A stretch of DNA of 38,448 bases from Pseudomonadota bacterium (GTDB lineage Bacteria; Pseudomonadota; Gammaproteobacteria; Burkholderiales; Rhodocyclaceae): positions 1,771 to 40,218 of the forward strand of contig JAKJFA010000015.1 of NCBI GenBank assembly GCA_022705135.1, given 5' to 3'. This document shows, one piece after another, positions 1 through 8,786 of this stretch. The first letter of the stretch is position 1. The number at the start of each line of letters is the position of its first letter. The notes under the pieces were generated by a model, which saw only the letters and a list, made by a program, of their open reading frames with translations, did not search any database and was not told the origin of the DNA. Both the position numbers and the translations under genes were made by a program.

Positions 1-1
1 C

Positions 2-430
<429 letters not shown>

Positions 431-453
431 CCGCGCCGGTCGGGAGCGGTCGC

Positions 454-1029
454 GTGCGCAAGAAGTCCGCAATTAAAGCGCCTCACCCGGAAGAAATCGC
501 CCTCTTCCGGGCCACCGTCGCCGACGCCACTCCACTTAAACCGAGCAATCGCGTTCATCACGGCAAACCTTTGCCGCCCCCTCGGGCAAAACAACATCTC
601 GCCGACGAGCAGGCGGCCCTGCGCGAGAGCCTGCACGGCGCCATCGGCCTGCAGGACCGGCTCGAAGGCGGCGACGAGCCGAGCTACCTGCGCACCGGAT
701 TGGCCAGCAGCGTATTGCGGGATTTGCGGCGCGGCCGCTGGGTCGTCCAGGATGAAATCGACCTGCACGGTCAAACCCGGGAAGAAGCGCGGCTTTTGCT
801 GGCGCAGTTCATCGCCGATGCGCTTCAGGATGGCGTGCGCTGCGTACGCATCGTGCATGGCAAGGGGTTGCGCTCCCCCGGCCGGCAAGCAGTGCTACGC
901 CAACTGGTGCGCGGCTGGCTGATACAAAAAGATGAGGTGCTCGCCTACTGCCAGGCCCGTCCGCAGGACGGCGGCGAAGGCGCCCTGATCGCGCTGCTGC
1001 GTTCGGTCAGGAGGACTGCGGCCGGTTGA
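454..1029 (+). CDS. Smr-domain protein (putative DNA/RNA endonuclease)
   Basis: A protein of 191 residues. The N-terminal half is charged and low in complexity; the C-terminal 85 or so residues form a Smr domain, with the DLHG motif (EIDLHGQTREEA) and the HGKG motif (VRIVHGKGLRS) that define the family. Smr domains bind and nick structured nucleic acid; stand-alone proteobacterial members of the YdaL/SmrA/SmrB kind act as nucleases, and SmrB cleaves mRNA at collided ribosomes. Which substrate this one uses cannot be read from sequence. I chose the GTG at 454 because a purine-rich GGGAG sits about 8 bases upstream and because the frame upstream of it overlaps trxB. The 3' end overlaps the convergent small gene at 1007-1348 by 23 bases. 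Confidence 0.85.
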   Translation: MRKKSAIKAPHPEEIALFRATVADATPLKPSNRVHHGKPLPPPRAKQHLADEQAALRESLHGAIGLQDRLEGGDEPSYLRTGLASSVLRDLRRGRWVVQDEIDLHGQTREEARLLLAQFIADALQDGVRCVRIVHGKGLRSPGRQAVLRQLVRGWLIQKDEVLAYCQARPQDGGEGALIALLRSVRRTAAG

Positions 1030-1348
1030 AGAAACCGGGATCTGGGTTCCAGTCCCAGGGGGTTTTCGGACGGCCAGAAACCCGGAACGAAGCATGCAGG
1101 GTCGCCAGATGAAAAATCTCCAGCGCCACTTTCTCCGGAAATCCCTGCCGGCCGGAACGCCCCGGCGTAATCAACTCGTCAAAAAAATCATCGAGTTCCG
1201 GTTTTTTCCAGAGTTCGACGATGCGCGCCAGAATGCGCGGGAATTGGCGCTCGACTTCCTGCGGATAAAGCCAGGCGCGGTCGCCCTCCGCCATCAGCGC
1301 CGACATCAAACGCTGCCGCAGGGACTCGACATCCAGTTCGTCCGTCAT
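1007..1348 (-). CDS. Conserved small protein of unknown function, 113 aa
   Basis: This open frame of 113 residues starts at the ATG at 1348, preceded by a GGGGGCAAGG stretch, directly downstream of glnB (16 bases apart, same strand). The protein is acidic and aromatic-rich in its second half: a predicted helical N-terminus (TDELDVESLRQRLMSAL), then segments with WLYPQEVERQFPRIL, and a C-terminus containing KTPWDWNPDPGFF. No membrane segment, signal peptide or metal motif is evident. I do not recognise a family. Its position behind nadE-glnB suggests it is the last gene of that operon. The frame could in principle extend upstream to 1597 but would then run through glnB in another frame, so the internal ATG is preferred. 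It overlaps the end of the smr gene by 23 bases on the opposite strand. Confidence 0.6.
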   Translation of the reverse strand: MTDELDVESLRQRLMSALMAEGDRAWLYPQEVERQFPRILARIVELWKKPELDDFFDELITPGRSGRQGFPEKVALEIFHLATLHASFRVSGRPKTPWDWNPDPGFFNRPQSS

Positions 1349-1364
1349 CCTTGCCCCCGGCAGG

Positions 1365-3333
<1,969 letters not shown>

Positions 3334-3435
3334 GGGCGAAATATGGGAGTGGATTTGGGCTTCGATTATACAATCAGCTACAAACGCTTTCCCCATGACT
3401 TGTTCCGGAATGGCCCTTGGCAACATAATCTGCCC

Positions 3436-3978
3436 ATGCGCCACTGGCTTCGCAACAAACTGCCCGACCACCAGGCCGTCCTCGCCAACCGCTGGTTGCG
3501 GCCGTTCTCCAACACGCTGCTGCACCCGGCGCTCTGGCACCTGAACCGGCGTTCGGCCGCGGGCGCCGTCGCCGCCGGACTTTTTTGCGGCCTGATTCCG
3601 GGGCCTCTGCAAATGCCCGGTGCGGCGCTTTGTGCCCTCATTTTCCGCATCAACCTGCCCTTGGCCTTGTTCACGACGCTCTATACCAATCCGCTGACCA
3701 TCGTGCCGCTCTACATGCTGGCCTATCAGATTGGCCGCCTCGTCACCGGAGAAGGGGCCGGATTCACCACTCCGCCCGAATTCGACTGGTACGGCATCGT
3801 CGACTGGGGACGCATGATGCTCGATTGGATGCTCGGCCTCGGCAAACCACTGGCCGTCGGCCTACCCATCCTCGCTGCTAGCCTGGCCATCGTCGGCTAC
3901 TTTATCGTCAAGGGCGCTTGGCGCCTCTACCTCATTCGAGCCTGGCGCCAACGCCGCCACGTTCAGCGTGGCCAGTGA
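3436..3978 (+). CDS. DUF2062 inner-membrane protein
   Basis: A 180-residue membrane protein. After a basic N-terminal region (WLRNKLPDHQAVLANRWL) come the DUF2062 hallmarks: LWHLNRRS, then a GxxAGLFCGLIPGP stretch leading into hydrophobic segments (about residues 45-75 and 80-100) with TTLYTNPLTIVPLY between them, and a last transmembrane segment near residues 140-165 before a strongly basic tail. The function of DUF2062 proteins is unknown; some are fused to or sit near glycosyltransferases. The ATG at 3436 gives the usual N-terminus; upstream starts would extend into the divergent nadE promoter region. It stands alone on this strand, convergent with lolD 95 bases away. I see no clear hairpin terminator in the 3979-4073 gap. 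Confidence 0.8.
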   Translation: MRHWLRNKLPDHQAVLANRWLRPFSNTLLHPALWHLNRRSAAGAVAAGLFCGLIPGPLQMPGAALCALIFRINLPLALFTTLYTNPLTIVPLYMLAYQIGRLVTGEGAGFTTPPEFDWYGIVDWGRMMLDWMLGLGKPLAVGLPILAASLAIVGYFIVKGAWRLYLIRAWRQRRHVQRGQ

Positions 3979-4073
3979 CGCGGCCTTGCGGTAGAGCGCC
4001 GCCTTGACCAAAAATACGCTGGGGTTATGGGCAAAACCTGCGCAAGACAGGCGTAAGAGGGATTGAACCGGGC

Positions 4074-4763
4074 TCAGCGCGACGGCGCAACAATCCTGCC
4101 GTCCTGCAATTCCAGAACCCGGTCGGCGCGCTCCGCCAGATGGGGGTCGTGCGTTACCACCACCAAACTGGCGCCGCGGCGTGAAACTGATTCGAGCAAC
4201 AGATCGAAGACCACTTGAGCCGTCCGCCGATCCAGATTGCCGGTTGGCTCATCGGCCAGGATGCAGGCGGGTTCCGCCACCAGGGCACGGGCAATGGCGG
4301 CGCGTTGGCGTTCGCCGCCGGAAAGTTCGCCCGGCCGGTGTTCCAGACGGTGCCCAAGCCCGACTGCTGTCAGCACTTCATCGGCTCGCCGCAACGCCTC
4401 TTCTTTCGGCAGGCGCCGGATGAGGAGCGGCATGGCGACATTTTCCCGGGCCGAAAATTCCGGCAGCAAATGATGGAATTGATAGACAAAGCCCAAGTGA
4501 CGATTGCGCCAATCACCCCGTTGAGCCTCGTTCATGTCCGAGAATTGGCTGTCCATCAGGCTGACCTCGCCCGCCGTCGGGCGATCCAGCCCGCCGAGCA
4601 GATGTAGCAGCGTGCTCTTGCCCGAACCGGAAGCGCCGACCACCGCCAGCGTTTTCCCGGCCGCCACCTCCAGATCAACCGCACGCAAAACCTCGACCTC
4701 CAAGCCGTCTCCGGAAAAGATCTTGCACAAACCGCGGCAGGCGAGAACGCTGGCCTCACTCAT
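4074..4763 (-). CDS. lolD: Lipoprotein-releasing system ATP-binding protein
   Basis: A 229-residue ABC ATPase with Walker A GASGSGKS at about 43-50, Q-loop ([10 protein letters not shown], about 94-103), signature LSGGERQR at about 147, Walker B ILADEP at about 168 and the H-loop VVTHDP near 205. The [14 protein letters not shown] segment is typical of LolD, which powers release of outer-membrane lipoproteins from the inner membrane to LolA. The start ATG at 4763 overlaps the last codons of lolC by 8 bases, so the pair is translationally coupled, and this adjacency distinguishes LolD from MacB or FtsE. The gene ends 95 bases from the convergent DUF2062 gene. Confidence 0.94.
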   Translation of the reverse strand: MSEASVLACRGLCKIFSGDGLEVEVLRAVDLEVAAGKTLAVVGASGSGKSTLLHLLGGLDRPTAGEVSLMDSQFSDMNEAQRGDWRNRHLGFVYQFHHLLPEFSARENVAMPLLIRRLPKEEALRRADEVLTAVGLGHRLEHRPGELSGGERQRAAIARALVAEPACILADEPTGNLDRRTAQVVFDLLLESVSRRGASLVVVTHDPHLAERADRVLELQDGRIVAPSR

Positions 4764-6003
4764 AGCGCAACGCCTCCGCCGGATTGACCCGCGCCGCCCG
4801 CCAGCTCGGGTAAAGCGTCGCCAGCAGCGCCAACACAAAAGAAATACCGGTCACCAGTGCCACATCGCCCCAGCGCAGATCCGAAGGCAACTGGGAAATG
4901 TAATAGACCTGCTTGTCGAGGAATTGCGTTCCCAACAGTTGCTCGATAAACGGCACAACGACGTCGATATTGAGTGCCAGCGCCACCCCGCCGGCTATGC
5001 CGAGCAGCAGACCAAACAGCCCGACCACTGCCCCCTGCACGATGAACACCGCCATGATCGAAGCCGGCCGCGCCCCCAGGGTGCGGAGAATGGCGATATC
5101 GGCCTCCTTGTCGGTCACCGCCATCACCAGCGTTGTTACCAAATTGAAAGCGGCCACCGCGACGATGAGCGACAGGATGATGAACATCATGTTCTTTTCG
5201 ATCTGGACGGCGCGGAAAAAATTGGCGTGGCTTTTGGTCCAGTCGTAAATGAAGGCGTCGGCGCTGATCGTCCCCGCCAGTTCGCGCGCGACCCGCGGCG
5301 CCAGAAAAAGATCATCCAGCTTGAGACGGACGCCGCTGACGCGGTCGCCCATACGATACAGGCGCTGAGCGTCTTCGAGGTGGATCAGGGCCAGACCGCT
5401 GTCGTACTCGTACATACCGACCTCGAAAATACCCACCACCGTAAAGGTCTTCAGGCGCGGCACGATTCCCGCCGGCGTCACCGTCCCCTGCGGCGCGATC
5501 AGCGTAATGCGGTCGCCAACAAAGGTACGCAAGGCCCGCGCCAACTCGATGCCAAGCACGACATTGAATGCGCCCGGCCGCAGATCGTCGAGCCGCCCCT
5601 CCTTGAGATGGGCGCGAAAATCGGCGACGCGATCTTCCAGTTCAGGAACGATGCCGCGCACCAGGGTGCCGCGTACCCCCTGATCGACCGAAAACATGCC
5701 CTGCGACTGCACAAAGGGCGCCGCCGCCCGCACCGATTTGTGGCGCCCAGCCTGTGCAGCGACCTCCTGCCAGTGGGCCAGATCCCCTTCGGCACCCATA
5801 ATCTGGATATGCGACGCCACGCCCAGAATACGGGTGCGCAATTCCTTCTGGAAGCCATTCATCACCGACAGCACGACGATCAAGGCGGCAACCCCCAATG
5901 CGATTCCCAGCACGGAAAAAGCCGAAATAAAGGAGATGAAGTGGTTACGCCGCTTGGCACGGGTATAGCGCAGGCCGATCCAGAATTCGTAGGGCAAAGC
6001 CAT
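4756..6003 (-). CDS. lolC: Lipoprotein-releasing system permease (LolC/LolE type)
   Basis: A 415-residue FtsX-family permease. A first transmembrane segment lies at about residues 22-50 ([27 protein letters not shown]), followed by a periplasmic domain of about 220 residues and three transmembrane segments in the C-terminal third ([52 protein letters not shown]). The MNGFQKELR motif after the first segment is characteristic of LolC/E. With LolD it extracts lipoproteins from the inner membrane. Only one permease gene is present here, as in many betaproteobacteria, so it probably works as a homodimer; a second permease elsewhere cannot be excluded. It is divergent from recJ fragment A with only 62 bases between the start codons, where both promoters must lie. 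Confidence 0.92.
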   Translation of the reverse strand: MALPYEFWIGLRYTRAKRRNHFISFISAFSVLGIALGVAALIVVLSVMNGFQKELRTRILGVASHIQIMGAEGDLAHWQEVAAQAGRHKSVRAAAPFVQSQGMFSVDQGVRGTLVRGIVPELEDRVADFRAHLKEGRLDDLRPGAFNVVLGIELARALRTFVGDRITLIAPQGTVTPAGIVPRLKTFTVVGIFEVGMYEYDSGLALIHLEDAQRLYRMGDRVSGVRLKLDDLFLAPRVARELAGTISADAFIYDWTKSHANFFRAVQIEKNMMFIILSLIVAVAAFNLVTTLVMAVTDKEADIAILRTLGARPASIMAVFIVQGAVVGLFGLLLGIAGGVALALNIDVVVPFIEQLLGTQFLDKQVYYISQLPSDLRWGDVALVTGISFVLALLATLYPSWRAARVNPAEALRYE

Positions 6004-6065
6004 GGGGTGCGGTCGGAAAATCCAAAGGCGTTATAGTACACGTTTGCCGCACCACTTAGCGTTTC

Positions 6066-6401
6066 ATGCCCGCCACCCGTCTCACCACCCGCAGCGCTTC
6101 CCCGCAGCACATCTGGCAACTCGAACGGCAGGGCCTGCACCCACTGCTCGCCCGCCTGTACGCGGCACGCGGCGTGCAGGATGCCAGTGAACTCGATTAC
6201 CGCCTCGAACATCTGCTGCCGCCGGCCAGCCTCACCCATGCTACCGAAGCCGCGTGCCTGCTGGCCGACGCCATCGAGACCGGGGCGCGGCTCTTGATCA
6301 TCGCCGATTACGATTGCGATGGCGCTACGGCCTGTGCCGTCGGCATTCGCGCCCTGCGCGCCTTTGGCGCCGAGGTCGATTATCTGGTGCCGGCCTGCTG
6401 A
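6066..6401 (+). pseudogene. recJ: recJ 5' fragment A (truncated)
   Basis: This open frame of 111 codons is the N-terminus of RecJ, the single-strand 5'-3' exonuclease. Compared with the intact copy at 10353-12041 it is about 89% identical in protein up to LVP (base 6393), including the first DHH motif (ADYDCDGATACAV). It then stops after two foreign codons. The last 55 bases before the break (6339-6393) are identical to the intact gene. The remaining DHH motifs, DHHA1 and OB domains are missing, so it cannot be a nuclease. A TATAGT box at 6032-6037 could still drive it. Its place next to divergent lolC suggests this is the original position of recJ and that incoming DNA displaced the rest of the gene downstream. 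Confidence 0.88.
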
Positions 6402-6414
6402 AGATTTAACTATC

Positions 6415-6433
6415 TAATTCGACCCTGGCCCCC
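6415..6433 (+). repeat. Direct repeat, left copy
   Basis: The 19-base sequence TAATTCGACCCTGGCCCCC recurs in the same orientation at 8383-8401 with a single C/T difference. The two copies bracket the CGGC/peroxiredoxin/rhodanese cassette. Immediately after this copy, 6431-6451 forms a perfect 8-bp hairpin (CCCTAAAT, loop TATTG, ATTTAGGG). The copy lies 21 bases beyond the break in recJ fragment A. Confidence 0.75.
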
Positions 6434-6507
6434 TAAATTATTGATTTAGGGCTGGATATTGGCACCAAAGTGAATATCTCATTCAAAACAGCCGCGGTTC
6501 ATGTTTT

Positions 6508-6957
6508 CTAATCATAAAGCGTCCGCGTCGCCTTATCCGCCATCGTGGGCGCAATCAAAGGTTGCCATTCCGGGCCGTCCCACGTTCCGAGGCAGGTATG
6601 CGTTTCCAGATATTTAGTGGGAATGGGGTGGGTTCCGACTACCACCTGCACGGGATAGCGTTGCTCGAGAAAAGCCCTGAAGGACGAAATGTACGGACAG
6701 GGAGGGTAGCCAACCACCATGCCGGTTGCCAGGTGGATGACCTCGGCCCCGTTTCTGGCCATTTCGTCCACCGCGTATTCGATGTTGCCGCCGGGGCAGC
6801 CATCGCAGGTCGTGAATCCGACCAGTTCAAGCTCGGTATCATTGCTGTAGATGCTGAAGGCGCCTTCCTTGTTCCGCATAGCCCGCAGGCATTTCCCGCC
6901 AGCGCAACGGCGATAGCGGTCACAGATGATGATGCCGACTTTCTTTTTTTGCGTCAT
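6508..6957 (-). CDS. CGGC-domain protein, probable metal-binding
   Basis: A 149-residue protein with the cysteine pattern of the CGGC domain family: an N-terminal CxGGxC cluster (RRCAGGKCLRA, about residues 18-24), a central TTCDGCPGGN cluster and a YPPCPY motif near residue 85. The N-terminal VGIIICDRYRRC and the CPGGNIEYAV segment are typical. The family is thought to bind a metal or carry redox cysteines; no enzyme activity is established to my knowledge. The start at 6957 has GGAGGG about 8 bases upstream. It is the last gene of the cassette and is separated from the upstream peroxiredoxin by a strong terminator at 7090-7115, so it is probably transcribed from its own promoter within 6958-7085. 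Confidence 0.8.
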   Translation of the reverse strand: MTQKKKVGIIICDRYRRCAGGKCLRAMRNKEGAFSIYSNDTELELVGFTTCDGCPGGNIEYAVDEMARNGAEVIHLATGMVVGYPPCPYISSFRAFLEQRYPVQVVVGTHPIPTKYLETHTCLGTWDGPEWQPLIAPTMADKATRTLYD

Positions 6958-7089
6958 GTGGGTTCCCTCCGATGTTCATTTGGCGCAATCGTAAGCCATC
7001 CTTGGCACAATAACAGATACAGAATCTCGGTATTTGAACCGAAACAGAAATAGGGCCGAATACGGGCCATCTGTTTTCCGTTAAACCAT

Positions 7090-7115
7090 GAAAAAACGCC
7101 CGCGGCCAAGGGCGT
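7090..7115 (-). terminator. Rho-independent terminator after the peroxiredoxin gene
   Basis: On the minus strand a 6-bp GC-rich stem ACGCCC / GGGCGT encloses an 8-base loop and is followed by a run of T residues (TTTTTT, then C). It begins 38 bases after the peroxiredoxin stop codon. This is the clearest intrinsic terminator in the window. Confidence 0.8.
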
Positions 7116-7153
7116 ACGGACGTTTTCAAGCTGTCGACCAAAATCGCGTCGGG

Positions 7154-7867
7154 CTATTTTTCCATCTTGGGGTTCCAGACTTCCCAGATCTTGCCGACCA
7201 ATGCTGGCCCGGGTTTCAGGGCGGGCTGTCCTGGTTCCCATCCTGCTGGTGTCGCCTCGGCACCCTTGGTGGCGCGCACATGCTGGAAGGCTTGAACCTG
7301 GCGTATGGTTTCCGCCAGTTTACGGCCGACCGGTGGGGTCATGACTTCCATGGCCTGTATGACGCCATCCGGATCAATAATGAAACGGCCCCGCATTTCG
7401 ATGCCCTGCACTTCATCCCAAACTCCGTAAGCGCGGCCGATATGGCCGGCCTGGTCAGAGGCCATATGGAAGGGCACGCCGCCGTCGACCATGCGGCTCA
7501 GTTCGTGATCGTTCCACATCTTGTGGACAAAATGGCTATCCACGCTGACCGAAATGACTTCGACTCCCAAATCCTGCAACTTCTTGTACTGATCAGCGAC
7601 CGCTGATACTTCGGTGGCTCATACAAAAGTAAAGTCGCCGGGATAAAAGCAGAGCATGACCCATTTGCCCAGATAATCGGAAAGCCTGACCGGGGTGAAT
7701 TCACCCTTGTAATAGGCGGGCGCCGTAAAATCCGGGGCCTTTTGCCCGACGCGTACCGACATTGTCCTCTCCTTCTTTTCCACGGGTTGATTTGCGGCGG
7801 CTTCTTCTGGCGCTTCGCCAGCCACCGAGCCTGTGACACGGGCGCATCCTTTCGGTTCTTCAGCCAT
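7154..7867 (-). CDS. Selenocysteine-containing peroxiredoxin (UGA read as Sec83)
   Basis: An AhpC/Prx1-type peroxiredoxin whose frame is broken only by one UGA, at 7621-7619. Read through, it gives 237 residues: an extension of about 35 residues with one Cys (C8), the Prx core from residue 36, and the active-site loop [19 protein letters not shown], where UGA falls exactly on the peroxidatic Cys and the conserved Thr (T85) follows. The partner Arg ([12 protein letters not shown]) and the AhpC-like C-terminus PAGWEPG are present, but the resolving Cys normally just before PAGW is a Thr. A SECIS-like hairpin follows the UGA. The ATG at 7867 has AAGGAG 8 bases upstream. Promoter and terminator are intact. 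Sec peroxiredoxins (PrxU) are known in anaerobes such as Eubacterium acidaminophilum. A nonsense-mutated gene is the alternative. Confidence 0.85.
7592..7621 (-). promoter_or_regulatory. Bacterial SECIS-like element including the Sec UGA
   Basis: After the UGA (7621-7619) and an 11-base spacer, the minus strand has ATCAGC, loop GGTC, GCTGAT: a perfect 6-bp stem with a 4-base loop. The first loop G lies 17 bases after the UGA. Bacterial SECIS elements need a stem-loop just downstream of the UGA with G residues (GGU) at the apex; the E. coli fdhF element has GGUCU about 18 bases away. Flanking GTA and TAC could add an outer stem with a bulge. Confidence 0.75.
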
Positions 7868-7942
7868 AGTTTCTCCTTCTGAAAAAGCTTGCGAGAAAAG
7901 GGAAAAAGACACTTGGTATCCTGCATCTGTTCCCCTTTGACC

Positions 7943-7970
7943 ATGATAAGCCAGTATTGGCAAATGCCAA
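7943..7970 (-). promoter_or_regulatory. Sigma70-type promoter with overlapping palindrome, peroxiredoxin gene
   Basis: The minus strand has a -35 TTGGCA (7970-7965), a 16-base spacer and a -10 TATCAT (7948-7943). The -35 is half of a perfect inverted repeat TTGGCA-TT-TGCCAA (7957-7970), a likely operator covering the promoter. The untranslated leader would be about 70 bases. Which regulator binds is not evident. Confidence 0.55.
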
Positions 7971-7990
7971 AGCTGGCGTCAGGCGGATCC

Positions 7991-8383
7991 TTATTTCTCG
8001 CGCGGGAAAGGCCAGGCCATGACGCCGCCTTCCATCACCTTGATGTTGGTCCAGCCATGCCCTTCCAGCACACGGGCCGCTTCGTAGCCACGCAGCGAAA
8101 TTTTGCAGTAGCAGATGATTTCAGCGTTCTTGTCAGCGGGCAGTTCGTTGAGGCGGTTGCGCAAGGCGCCAAGCGGTATCAGGTGTTCGCCGATGCCCAG
8201 ACGCATCTGCTCGAATTCATCCGGTCCGCGGGTGTCGAGCAGGAAGGGCTTTTCGCCGGCATCGACCTTCTTTTTAACGTTGGGAAAAGGTGCCAGGCTC
8301 GAATTTCTATGGGCAATATGAATGAAGTGGCAAACCGGCAAGGTGGATTCTGGGGCGGCGTGGCGTTGGAAAAATGCTACCAT
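7991..8383 (-). CDS. Rhodanese-domain protein, probably 5'-truncated
   Basis: The C-terminal 90 or so residues form a rhodanese domain: LLDTRGPDEFEQMRLG, then IIPLGAL-like residues (LIPLGALRNRL), then the active-site loop with Cys93 (CYCKISLRG) and the closing VMEGGVMAWPF. Rhodaneses carry persulfide sulfur on that Cys. The segment closely resembles the C-terminal rhodanese domain of FAD-dependent CoA-disulfide/polysulfide reductase-like proteins, and the first 30 residues look unrelated. The only nearby ATG, at 8383, falls inside the right-hand direct repeat. I infer a gene cut at its 5' end when the cassette was formed, with a start supplied by the repeat. Upstream of the peroxiredoxin by 123 bases, with the peroxiredoxin promoter in between. 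Confidence 0.65.
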   Translation of the reverse strand: MVAFFQRHAAPESTLPVCHFIHIAHRNSSLAPFPNVKKKVDAGEKPFLLDTRGPDEFEQMRLGIGEHLIPLGALRNRLNELPADKNAEIICYCKISLRGYEAARVLEGHGWTNIKVMEGGVMAWPFPREK

Positions 8384-8401
8384 AATTTGACCCTGGCCCC
8401 C
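8383..8401 (+). repeat. Direct repeat, right copy
   Basis: TAATTTGACCCTGGCCCCC matches the copy at 6415-6433 at 18 of 19 bases in the same orientation. Read on the minus strand (GGGGGCCAGGGTC followed by AAATTATG) it resembles the GGGGTCAGGTC-type sequences often seen next to REP-associated transposase genes in proteobacteria; that link is only a resemblance. The ATG in it is the putative start of the rhodanese frame. Confidence 0.7.
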
Positions 8402-8474
8402 AGCACGCATCAGCCCTTTCCCGCCCTGCAATATTCCGGCTTTGGCCGCAATGTCTCTTCGGTTTTGCGCTGCG

Positions 8475-8480
8475 TATAAT
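8475..8480 (+). promoter_or_regulatory. Duplicated recJ promoter, -10 box of copy B
   Basis: TATAAT sits 8 bases before the ATG of recJ fragment B in the context GCGTATAATC. The same context occurs before the intact recJ (10339-10344), and TGTCTCT is shared about 25 bases upstream in both. The promoter region was therefore duplicated together with the coding part. No good -35 hexamer is visible in either copy. Confidence 0.5.
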
Positions 8481-8488
8481 CCGGCACA

Positions 8489-8740
8489 ATGACCCGTCTC
8501 ACCACCCGCAGCGCTTCCCCGCAGCACATCTGGCAACTTGAACAGCAAGGCCTGCACCCACTGCTCGCCCGCCTGTACGCGGCACGCGGCGTGCAGGATG
8601 CCACTGATCTGGATTACGCGCTGGAACGCCTGCTGCTGCCCGTCAGTCTGACCCATGCTTCCGAAGCCGCAGCGTTACTGGCCGAAGAAGGATATGAAGC
8701 GGTAAACCAGCAAGGTGAATTCGAGATCGGCATGGCATGA
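8489..8740 (+). pseudogene. recJ: recJ 5' fragment B (truncated, mosaic)
   Basis: This 83-codon frame matches the RecJ N-terminus through about residue 66 (base 8685) and then continues as an unrelated tail (EGYEAVNQQGEFEIGMA) to a stop at 8740. By hand alignment its first 112 or so coding bases differ from fragment A at about 3 positions but from the intact copy at about 16. The next 82 bases differ from the intact copy at about 10 and from A at about 21. It is therefore a mosaic of A-like and C-like sequence. It lacks every RecJ catalytic motif. The foreign tail may be the end of a gene brought in with the decarboxylase module; I do not recognise it. Confidence 0.85.
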
Positions 8741-8786
8741 GAGAGGATTACCATAAATCGATCACCACCCTTTTATCTCAGTTTCC

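Noticed and set aside
4534-6036. A 500-codon open frame on the plus strand antisense to lolC
   Set aside because: It is an Arg/His/Gln-rich shadow typical of GC-rich DNA, with no family resemblance and no start signals. lolC is certain.
7154-7963. Two separate genes or a dead pseudogene for the peroxiredoxin
   Set aside because: Both halves are in the same frame, share one family, and are broken only by a UGA at the catalytic position. The SECIS-like hairpin and intact signals favour selenocysteine, though mutation cannot be fully excluded without sel genes.
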